NCBI GenBank assembly: GCA_040403495.1
Contig: JBBAKM010000016.1
Location: 1-64,000 of the forward strand
DNA length: 64,000 nucleotides
Origin: JABMMZ01 sp040403495
GTDB taxonomy: Bacteria; Bacteroidota; Bacteroidia; NS11-12g; UBA955
Direction: 5' to 3'
The notes beneath the pieces were generated by a model that did no database searches, was not told where the DNA came from, and saw only the letters and a list, made by a program, of their open reading frames with translations. The position numbers and the translations under genes were made by a program. Shown piece by piece: positions 7,781 through 15,091 of the stretch (within the stretch, counting starts at the first letter, position 1; each line of letters begins with the position of its first letter).

Positions 7781-8698
7781 ATGGAAATAAAACAAAATGA
7801 AAAAGACAAAAAAAGTAAAAGGTATTTACTGATTTTGATTGGTATCTTGGCTGCATTGAATGTAGGTATTGGATACAATTTATGGAACAAGAACAAAAAA
7901 CAGGAAGTTCAAATTACTGAATTAACTGCCGATAAAGTGCAGCTTGAAAAAGATTTACAAGAAGAAATTGCAAAATTTGAGCAATTAAGTTCTGAAAATC
8001 AAGACCTAAAAGGACAATTGCAAGAACAAAATGCCGCTTTAAATGAAAAAATCAATCAAATTAAAGTTCTCCTTAAAAAAGGTAAATTGTCTGAAGCTGA
8101 TTACAAAAAAGCAAAAGCAGAAATTGCTGAATTAAGAAGTCAAATTGACAATTACAAAGCAGAAATTGATGAATTAAAACGTCAAGTTCAACAGTTGACA
8201 GATGAAAATTCTGGCTTAAATCAAGAGTTAGGTAGCGAAAAAGCATTAACTGCGGAACAAGCTAGAACAATAGAATCTAAAAACAGAACAATCAGTTTAG
8301 CAAAACGCTTAAATGCAGGTTCTATCTCAGCTGTGGGAGTAAGAGAACGTAAAGTGTTTGGTAAAAAAGAAGTTGAAACCAACAAAGCAAACCGTACCGA
8401 AGAGGTAAGAGTGAAATTTGTTTTGAACAAGAATGAAATTTCTGATGCAGGTGAAAAAGAAATTTATGTTAAAATTATAGGGCCAGATGGCGCTCCAATT
8501 GCTAACAAAGTTCAAACGACCAAAGTTGATGGTACTGAAACTTTATTCACCGAAAAGAAAATTGTTGACTATCAAAACGAAAAGTTAGAAGCAACCGTTT
8601 ATTGCAAAAAACAAGGTGATTATCCAAAAGGAACCTACACAATAGAAATATTTACTGAAGGTTACAAAATTGGAACCACTCAAATGATTTTAAAATAG
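7781..8698 (+). CDS. Membrane-anchored coiled-coil protein with a C-terminal beta domain, function unknown
   Basis: 305 residues. A charged start is followed by a membrane helix at about 14-36, then a very Glu/Lys/Gln-rich coiled coil at about 45-175. Residues about 195-305 look like a beta-sandwich: Arg-Val-Lys-Phe-Val-Leu-Asn-Lys-Asn-Glu, Lys-Ile-Ile-Gly-Pro-Asp-Gly-Ala-Pro and Gly-Thr-Tyr-Thr-Ile-Glu-Ile. That fits a periplasmic sensor or scaffold. I recognise no named family with certainty. It has its own promoter, so it need not act with the MerR protein. Confidence 0.7.
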   Translation: MEIKQNEKDKKSKRYLLILIGILAALNVGIGYNLWNKNKKQEVQITELTADKVQLEKDLQEEIAKFEQLSSENQDLKGQLQEQNAALNEKINQIKVLLKKGKLSEADYKKAKAEIAELRSQIDNYKAEIDELKRQVQQLTDENSGLNQELGSEKALTAEQARTIESKNRTISLAKRLNAGSISAVGVRERKVFGKKEVETNKANRTEEVRVKFVLNKNEISDAGEKEIYVKIIGPDGAPIANKVQTTKVDGTETLFTEKKIVDYQNEKLEATVYCKKQGDYPKGTYTIEIFTEGYKIGTTQMILK

Positions 8699-8734
8699 TG
8701 ACTTTTTAGTTCCTAACTGGATGATATCAAACGA

Positions 8735-9706
8735 ATGAATAAAATTGCAGTAATGACATCCGGTGGCGATTCACCTGGAATGAATGCCTGTATAAGAGCA
8801 GTGGTGAGAACCGCTTCTTTTTACAATAAAGAGGTTGTAGGTATTAAACGAGGTTACCAAGGAATGATTGATAATGATATTATTCCACTTTCTGTAAAGG
8901 ACGTAGCCAATATCATTCAGTATGGTGGTACTATCTTAAAAACCGCTAGAAGCAAAGACTTTCATACCAAAGAAGGCCGACTTAAAGCTTTCCAAAATTT
9001 GCAAAATGCTGGCGTTGAAGGTTTGGTTTGCATAGGAGGGAATGGAACTTATACAGGTGCTGAAATTTTTTACAATGAATTTGGTATTCCAAGTGTTGGC
9101 GCACCGGGAACAATAGACAATGATTTATATGGTACCGACTACACCATTGGTTTTGATACCGCAGCAAATACAGCTTTAGATGCGATTGACAGAATAAGAG
9201 ATACTGCCGATTCCCACAATAGAGTTTTTTTTATAGAAGTAATGGGCAGAGACAGTGGTTTTTTGGCTTTGTACGCAGGTATTGCTGGTGGTGCCGAAGG
9301 AATTTTAGTTCCCGAAATATTTACTGATTACGAAGGATTAAGACAGCATTTTAATAATCCTGAACGCAGGATAAAGGATTTTAGCATTATTGTAGTTGCC
9401 GAAGGTGACACCGAGGGTAACGCCTTTGAAGTGGCTGATAAGTTTAAATTAGAATTCAATCATGCCGATGTAAGAGTGTCTGTGTTAGGACATATACAAA
9501 GGGGAGGTAAACCAAGCGTAAACGATAGGATACTGGCAAGCAGACTTGGTAGTTCTGCTGTGGAATGTTTGTTAAATGGGGTTAAAAACAGTTGTGTTGG
9601 GGTGGTGAATAATGAAATAATTATTACGCCATACAATGAAGCAATAAACAAATCAAAATCAATAGATAAAAATTTATGGCGCTTGTCCCAAATATTAAGT
9701 AGTTAA
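8735..9706 (+). CDS. pfkA: ATP-dependent 6-phosphofructokinase
   Basis: 323 residues, the usual bacterial PfkA length. It phosphorylates fructose 6-phosphate, the committed step of glycolysis. Motifs in order: Thr-Ser-Gly-Gly-Asp-Ser-Pro-Gly-Met-Asn-Ala at 8-18; Gly-Gly-Asn-Gly-Thr at 101-105; Pro-Gly-Thr-Ile-Asp-Asn-Asp (catalytic Asp); Met-Gly-Arg-Asp-Ser-Gly; and His-Ile-Gln-Arg-Gly-Gly near 249. Gly at 104 and the Pro-Gly-Thr form indicate ATP rather than pyrophosphate as donor. Unusual: residue 103 is Asn (codon AAT, 9041-9043), where E. coli-type enzymes have the Mg-binding Asp103. recN starts 3 nt downstream. Confidence 0.93.
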   Translation: MNKIAVMTSGGDSPGMNACIRAVVRTASFYNKEVVGIKRGYQGMIDNDIIPLSVKDVANIIQYGGTILKTARSKDFHTKEGRLKAFQNLQNAGVEGLVCIGGNGTYTGAEIFYNEFGIPSVGAPGTIDNDLYGTDYTIGFDTAANTALDAIDRIRDTADSHNRVFFIEVMGRDSGFLALYAGIAGGAEGILVPEIFTDYEGLRQHFNNPERRIKDFSIIVVAEGDTEGNAFEVADKFKLEFNHADVRVSVLGHIQRGGKPSVNDRILASRLGSSAVECLLNGVKNSCVGVVNNEIIITPYNEAINKSKSIDKNLWRLSQILSS

Positions 9707-9709
9707 ATA

Positions 9710-11368
9710 ATGCTCAAAAGACTCTCTATTCAAAATTTTGCTATTATTAAACAACTTCAAGTCTCTTTTCATGAAGGATATAATGTAATTACAGGTGAAA
9801 CAGGTGCAGGAAAATCAATTTTAATTGATGCCCTTGGACTTATTTTAGGCGATCGTGCTGATTTGAAATCGCAAATAGACGCCTCAGAAAAGTGCATTAT
9901 TGAAGGTGAGTTTTTAAATGAATCTTCATCTATTCAAAAATTATTCGAACAAATGGAGTTGGATTTTGAATCTCCCATTATTATTCGAAGAGAATTCAGT
10001 AAACAAGGCAAGTCAAGGGCTTTTGTAAATGATACGCCTGTAACAGTAGTTCAACTCAAAAAAGTAACAGAAAATTTGGTTTCTATTCACTCACAACATG
10101 AAAATATGGTGCTGAGTGATGCCGCTTTTCAATTTAATCAATTAGATACCTTTGCCCAAAATAAAGACGTTTTATTCGCCTACCAAAAAGTGTTTACCTC
10201 CTTCAAACTAGAGGAAAAAACGCTTATTGAATTGAAGAAAAAACAGTCTGAAATGCTCAAAGAAAAAGATTATTTAACCTTTTTGGTTAATGAGTTTGAT
10301 ACATTACAACTTAAATCGGGAGAAGAATCCGAGATTGATAAAGAGTTGCAATTACTGAACCATGCTGAACAAATTAAACAGTCGGCTGAATATGCGGGTG
10401 TTTCTATCTCAGATTCAGAACAATCTGTCATTGTAGTTTTAACTGCGGTTAAACAGAAGTTAAAAGGCATGACAAGTTTTAGTGAGGTTTGTAACGCTTT
10501 GTACGAAAGGGTTTCATCGGTTATTATTGAGTTGAAAGATATTGCAAATGAAGCCAATGATTTGTTGGAGAAAGTAGGGACAGACCAATCCCGATTGGAA
10601 GAGTTAAATGACAGGATGAACGCCATCTATCAGTTGAAACGCAAGCACAATGTAAATGATTATGAAGAGCTTTTAGCAGTGTATGAAACCATTGCAAATC
10701 AACTGAATGGAATTGGTTCAATAGAACAACAAATAGATGAAAGTCAAAAGAAAGTCAATGAAGCATTGAAGGAAATGTCAAAATTGGCTAAAAACTTACA
10801 TCAATCTAGAACGAAGTCAGCTTCATTGTTAAAACTGGAAATTGAACATTATTTGCATCAATTGGAGATGCCTAAATCTGTTGTAATGTTTGAATTGAGC
10901 GAAACAGAATCCTTTAATGAGTTTGGAAACAGTAATTTAGCTATAAAATTTTCTGCCAATGTTGGTATAGCGCCTCAAGCGCTAGACAAGGTTGCTTCGG
11001 GAGGTGAATTGAGCCGTTTGGCATTGGCCATCAGAACCATTGAAGCCAAGTCGAACCAATTGGGAACTTTAATATTCGATGAAATAGACACGGGCGTATC
11101 GGGAAAAGTAGCCGCTAATATTGGTTCTATGTTTAAATCGATAGCCCAACACCATCAGTTAATTGCAATTACTCACTTGCCTCAAGTAGCCGCTTCGGGA
11201 CAATACCATTATTTTGTTAGTAAGTCCGAGAAAGACAATAAAACCTACACACAAATTCATCAATTAAGTGAAACTGAAAGAGTAGAACAATTAGCAAACA
11301 TGTTAAGTGGTAATGCAATAAGTGAAAGTGCTATGCAGAATGCTAAAGAGTTATTAAGGCAAGCTTAA
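9710..11368 (+). CDS. recN: DNA repair protein RecN
   Basis: 552 residues, an SMC-like ATPase that handles double-strand breaks. The N-terminus has the Walker A motif Gly-Glu-Thr-Gly-Ala-Gly-Lys-Ser (about 30-37) and Asp-Ala-Leu-Gly-Leu-Ile-Leu-Gly-Asp-Arg. A central pair of coiled coils (about 160-380) follows. The C-terminus has the ABC signature Ala-Ser-Gly-Gly-Glu-Leu-Ser-Arg and Walker B Leu-Ile-Phe-Asp-Glu-Ile-Asp-Thr-Gly-Val. The start is 3 nt after pfkA, suggesting one transcript. The stop lies 1 nt from the stop of the convergent ABC-ATPase gene. I see no LexA-type box upstream. Confidence 0.96.
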   Translation: MLKRLSIQNFAIIKQLQVSFHEGYNVITGETGAGKSILIDALGLILGDRADLKSQIDASEKCIIEGEFLNESSSIQKLFEQMELDFESPIIIRREFSKQGKSRAFVNDTPVTVVQLKKVTENLVSIHSQHENMVLSDAAFQFNQLDTFAQNKDVLFAYQKVFTSFKLEEKTLIELKKKQSEMLKEKDYLTFLVNEFDTLQLKSGEESEIDKELQLLNHAEQIKQSAEYAGVSISDSEQSVIVVLTAVKQKLKGMTSFSEVCNALYERVSSVIIELKDIANEANDLLEKVGTDQSRLEELNDRMNAIYQLKRKHNVNDYEELLAVYETIANQLNGIGSIEQQIDESQKKVNEALKEMSKLAKNLHQSRTKSASLLKLEIEHYLHQLEMPKSVVMFELSETESFNEFGNSNLAIKFSANVGIAPQALDKVASGGELSRLALAIRTIEAKSNQLGTLIFDEIDTGVSGKVAANIGSMFKSIAQHHQLIAITHLPQVAASGQYHYFVSKSEKDNKTYTQIHQLSETERVEQLANMLSGNAISESAMQNAKELLRQA

Positions 11369-11369
11369 T

Positions 11370-12047
11370 TTACCATTTTAGTTCAGGCATTGGACTTTGG
11401 AATTGGTCTATTTTCCCTTCATTTACATGCCAAAATAAGCTACCAAATTGTTTGGCAATCTCCAAATCATGGGTTGAAGCAATGATTAATTTATTTTGAT
11501 TTTTTGAGATGTTTTTAAGGTTCTCAAAGAGTTGTATTTTTGAAGGATAATCCAAAAATGCACTAGGTTCATCTAGAATGATGACAGATGTATTTTGAGC
11601 CAAAGCTCTTGCAATATTGGTTTTTTGCCATTCGCCATCACTGATTTTATTCAAGGTTTTTTTTCTAATAGGTTCAATCCCCATTGTAAAAATAGCTTCT
11701 TCAACAAAATGGTCATTTTCTATTTTGCCATTGTGATTATAACGCCCCATTTTTACCAAATCTTCGACCGTAATATAGGATTCTTCAATACGCTTATTGT
11801 TTACAATAGCGATGTAGTCGGCACGTTTTTGAATAGATAACTTGGAGAGATTGGTGTTGTTTATTTCAATAATGCCATCAATAGGAGGAATAAAACCCGA
11901 TAAGTGTTTTAATAATGTCGATTTTCCAACGCCATTTCTACCACTTAAAATAAGCAGTTCGCCCAAATTAACCGAGGCATTTAAGGGGGCAATGATAGGT
12001 TCTTTATACCCTACAACTAAGTCAATCAATTTTATAAATCCGCTCAT
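11370..12047 (-). CDS. ABC transporter ATPase, FecE/BtuD type
   Basis: 225 residues. Walker A Gly-Arg-Asn-Gly-Val-Gly-Lys-Ser-Thr (about 36-44), signature Ile-Ser-Asp-Gly-Glu-Trp-Gln (a Ser-Asp-Gly variant common in this subfamily), Walker B Val-Ile-Ile-Leu-Asp-Glu-Pro-Ser and the switch Ala-Ser-Thr-His-Asp are all intact. It energises import of an iron chelate, haem or cobalamin with the FecCD-type permease, whose gene overlaps it by 4 nt upstream. At 225 residues it is slightly shorter than typical FecE (about 255). Confidence 0.88.
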   Translation of the reverse strand: MSGFIKLIDLVVGYKEPIIAPLNASVNLGELLILSGRNGVGKSTLLKHLSGFIPPIDGIIEINNTNLSKLSIQKRADYIAIVNNKRIEESYITVEDLVKMGRYNHNGKIENDHFVEEAIFTMGIEPIRKKTLNKISDGEWQKTNIARALAQNTSVIILDEPSAFLDYPSKIQLFENLKNISKNQNKLIIASTHDLEIAKQFGSLFWHVNEGKIDQFQSPMPELKW

Positions 12048-13012
12048 TTTTTGAAAGAATTAAAAAGGATATAAAGTACAAAAGGTCCGCCTATTAATGA
12101 AGTAGTTACATTAATAGGGATTTGGAAGCCCCAAATATCAAGGGAAGAGATGATGTCTCCAAGAATGGTCATGGTGCTGCCTAACAAGCAATTGGCAATC
12201 AATAAGGTTTTAAATTGCACGCTTTTAAACAGTATTTTCACCAAGTTGGGAACAGCAATTCCGACAAAGGCTATAGGTCCACAAAAGGCAGTGGCAACAC
12301 CTGTAAGTAATCCCGTGCAGACCAAAAGTTGGAAGGAGGTTTTGCGAGTGTTAACACCCATAGAATTGGCGACTTCATCGCCTAAAGTCATCACAGACAA
12401 AGGATTCATTAGGAAATAGGCCCAAACTAAACCAATGACAACGGCAATAACTAATAGCACTAAGTCGGTTCCTATTACTTGATTAAATGAACCCATACTC
12501 CAAAGGCTCAAATTTTTAATTTCCTCGGCAGAAGCTAACGAAACAAGGAGGGATTGAAAGGCGCCCGTAATCATGCTGATGATAACACCAAATAAAAGTA
12601 TGATGGAACCATAACCATATTTTAGAGATAAACTGGAAATAAGGAGTAAAATAAGAGTAGCGCCTAAAATACCTGCCAAAGACAAACTAATATGTCCCAA
12701 AAGAGGCCACGTATTGATGCCAAGAACTAAGACAATTGCTACCATTAAGGAGGCGCCTGAACTAACCCCCAATATGTAAGGACCTGCAAGCTGATTTCTA
12801 AACAATTGTTGTAAAATAAAGCCAGACACGGATAATGCAGAACCAACCAAAAGAGCCGTTAGTGTTTTGGGGAAACGGTACATTTTTAAAATAAACCAAT
12901 CGCTTTCTATGGCATTAAATGGATTGATAATTTGAGGTACAATGATTAAGCTAACAGCAGTAAGTGTTATTAAAACAAGCGTTAAAACTAAAAAATTGAG
13001 ATTGATTTTCAA
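12044..13012 (-). CDS. ABC transporter permease, FecCD/BtuC type
   Basis: 322 residues with 9-10 predicted membrane helices. Family marks include Arg-Phe-Pro-Lys-Thr-Leu near residue 46, Gly-Ala-Ser-Leu, and the coupling-helix region Phe-Val-Gly-Ile-Ala-Val-Pro-Asn-Leu. It imports iron-siderophore, haem or B12 with the downstream ATPase. The only start that keeps helix 1 is TTG at 13012: an in-frame TAA lies at 13019-13021, and the next Met is at about residue 44. No periplasmic binding-protein gene is adjacent or elsewhere in the window. The TonB receptor at 15090-17366 lies upstream on the same strand, beyond pckA. Confidence 0.88.
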   Translation of the reverse strand: MKINLNFLVLTLVLITLTAVSLIIVPQIINPFNAIESDWFILKMYRFPKTLTALLVGSALSVSGFILQQLFRNQLAGPYILGVSSGASLMVAIVLVLGINTWPLLGHISLSLAGILGATLILLLISSLSLKYGYGSIILLFGVIISMITGAFQSLLVSLASAEEIKNLSLWSMGSFNQVIGTDLVLLVIAVVIGLVWAYFLMNPLSVMTLGDEVANSMGVNTRKTSFQLLVCTGLLTGVATAFCGPIAFVGIAVPNLVKILFKSVQFKTLLIANCLLGSTMTILGDIISSLDIWGFQIPINVTTSLIGGPFVLYILFNSFKK

Positions 13013-13171
13013 TTGAATTTAAAAAAGAATACAAAACAAGTAAAAAAAAATTAAAAAAGTAGGATAAGTTATGCGCAATAAATCAAAGACATAACAAAAC
13101 AGAAAAGTGAGTAGATTACTATTCATGTTTTTTTTAGTTACTTTAAAGGTTAATTTGTTTTAAATTTTCGT

Positions 13172-13179
13172 TATTTTTG
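13172..13179 (+). promoter_or_regulatory. TAnnTTTG -7 box of pckA
   Basis: TATTTTTG ends 22 nt before the pckA ATG. A TTTG lies at 13154-13157 but at only 14 nt spacing, so the -33 element is uncertain. Confidence 0.5.
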
Positions 13180-13201
13180 CCAAAATTTTTTATACATATC
13201 A

Positions 13202-14791
13202 ATGAATAATCAAGACATCATATCAAATGTTATCGATAAAGCTTCCAAAGCTTATTTGAATTTATCAACAGACGAACTTGTTAAAGTAGCCTTAGAGAAA
13301 AAAGAAGGAATTTTAACTGACAAAGGCGCATTGGCTGCAGATACTGGTGAGTTTACAGGAAGATCTCCTAAAGATAAATTTACGGTTTGTGATGCCAAAA
13401 CTGAAAACACAGTTTGGTGGGGACCCGTTAATTCTAAGTTTGATGAAGCTAAGTTTGATGCATTGTTGAACAAAGTATTAACTCATTTTGAAGGTAAAGA
13501 ATTGTTTGTAAGAGATGCATATGCTTGTGCTAATCCTTCATACAGATTAAACATTAAAGTGGTAACGGAATCTGCGTATCAAAATTTATTTGCAAAGAAT
13601 TTGTTCTTACGTCCACAAAACGAAGCGCAAGAAACGGAATGGATAATTTTAGCAGCGCCTTCTTTCAGAGCTAATCCTGTTGAAGATGGAACCCGTCAAC
13701 ATAATTTTTCTATTATCAATTTTACCAAAAAAATCATTTTAATAGGTGGTTCAGGTTATACCGGCGAAATCAAAAAAGGAATTTTTACAGTATTGAATTA
13801 TATTTTACCTCAAGAAAGAGGGGTATTGTCAATGCATTGTTCAGCAAACATTGGTAAAGCGGGTGATACTGCTGTATTCTTCGGATTGTCTGGAACAGGT
13901 AAAACAACCTTAAGCGCTGACCCTGAAAGAAAATTAATAGGGGATGATGAACATGGTTGGGACAGTGAAACTGTCTTTAATTTCGAAGGTGGATGCTATG
14001 CTAAGTGTATCGATTTGACCGAAGAAAAAGAACCACAAATTTGGAATGCCATTAAACATGGTGCTTTGGTTGAAAACGTTAGATTTTTCCCTAATACCAA
14101 CACACCAAATTATGAAGATGTATCGGTAACAGAAAATACGCGTGTTGCATACCCTATTGAACATATTGAAGGAATAGCAGTGCCATCTATGGGCAATGTA
14201 CCTAAAAATATTTTCTTTTTAACCTGCGATGCTTACGGTGTATTACCTCCAATTTCTAAATTAACTGCTGAACAAGCAATGTATCATTTTATTTCAGGTT
14301 ATACGAGTAAAGTGGCTGGTACAGAAGCTGGAATTACTGAACCGCAAAGTACATTCTCTGCGTGTTTTGGTCAAGCTTTCTTGCCATTACACCCAACCAA
14401 GTATGCTGATTTATTAGGTAAAAAACTAAATGAGAATAAAGATGTAAAAGTTTGGTTATTAAACACCGGATGGAGTGGAGGAGGTTATGGCGTAGGAAGT
14501 AGAATGAAACTGTCATTAACCCGTGCCATGCTTACTGCTGCATTAAATGGTGAATTAGACCAAGTTGAATTTGTTCAACATCCTGTTTTTGGTGTACAAA
14601 TGCCAACAGCTTGTCCTAATGTACCAAGTGAAATATTGAACCCAAGAAATACTTGGTTCGACAAAGCAGAATACGACAAAGCAGCCAATGCTTTAGCAGA
14701 CAAGTTTAATGACAATTTCAAAAAATTTGAAGAAGGAGCCTCTGAGGCTATTTTAAGTGCAGCACCTAAAGCGGTGATGACCAATATTTAA
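13202..14791 (+). CDS. pckA: Phosphoenolpyruvate carboxykinase (ATP)
   Basis: 529 residues, typical of the ATP-dependent enzyme that converts oxaloacetate to phosphoenolpyruvate. Visible motifs are Gly-Arg-Ser-Pro-Lys-Asp-Lys-Phe near 54, the P-loop Gly-Leu-Ser-Gly-Thr-Gly-Lys-Thr-Thr near 229-237 and the kinase-2 motif Ile-Gly-Asp-Asp-Glu-His-Gly-Trp near 248, which binds the metal. The gene stands alone, with its own promoter and a strong terminator 24 nt after its stop. In Bacteroidota this enzyme may run in either the gluconeogenic or the anaplerotic direction. Confidence 0.96.
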   Translation: MNNQDIISNVIDKASKAYLNLSTDELVKVALEKKEGILTDKGALAADTGEFTGRSPKDKFTVCDAKTENTVWWGPVNSKFDEAKFDALLNKVLTHFEGKELFVRDAYACANPSYRLNIKVVTESAYQNLFAKNLFLRPQNEAQETEWIILAAPSFRANPVEDGTRQHNFSIINFTKKIILIGGSGYTGEIKKGIFTVLNYILPQERGVLSMHCSANIGKAGDTAVFFGLSGTGKTTLSADPERKLIGDDEHGWDSETVFNFEGGCYAKCIDLTEEKEPQIWNAIKHGALVENVRFFPNTNTPNYEDVSVTENTRVAYPIEHIEGIAVPSMGNVPKNIFFLTCDAYGVLPPISKLTAEQAMYHFISGYTSKVAGTEAGITEPQSTFSACFGQAFLPLHPTKYADLLGKKLNENKDVKVWLLNTGWSGGGYGVGSRMKLSLTRAMLTAALNGELDQVEFVQHPVFGVQMPTACPNVPSEILNPRNTWFDKAEYDKAANALADKFNDNFKKFEEGASEAILSAAPKAVMTNI

Positions 14792-14814
14792 AAAAATAAT
14801 TTTCTAATACAAAA

Positions 14815-14844
14815 GCCATTCGTATAAAACGGATGGCTTTTTTT
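14815..14844 (+). terminator. Intrinsic terminator of pckA
   Basis: A 9-bp stem (GCCATTCGT at 14815-14823 with ACGGATGGC at 14829-14837, one T-G wobble) around a 5-nt loop is followed by seven Ts. This is a classical Rho-independent terminator. Confidence 0.88.
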
Positions 14845-15055
14845 ATGGATTGTTTTAAGATAAGAGAATCGTTTATTTCTTTTGGTTGTTGTGAAGATTA
14901 GTGCGACCAAATAATAAAGTTTAACTATCAGACTGAGAACAACATAGGTAAGTTAATGATTGCTTGAAAATAGGAAATTTAAATTTCACTCTAAAACAAT
15001 TTTAAAAAAGGAATGTTATCTAAGAGTTGATTGTGTTTTATAAGTTTTAACTACA

Positions 15056-15091
15056 GAAAGTCATTCATTTGTTTGAATGGCTTTCTTTTTT
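15056..15091 (+). terminator. Second forward-strand terminator-like hairpin
   Basis: A 12-bp stem (GAAAGTCATTCA at 15056-15067 with TGAATGGCTTTC at 15074-15085, one wobble) is followed by six Ts that run into the reverse-strand stop codon of the TonB receptor. The T-run is on the forward strand only, so it would stop forward transcripts. It lies 240 nt beyond the pckA terminator, with no recognised forward gene between them. Confidence 0.65.
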
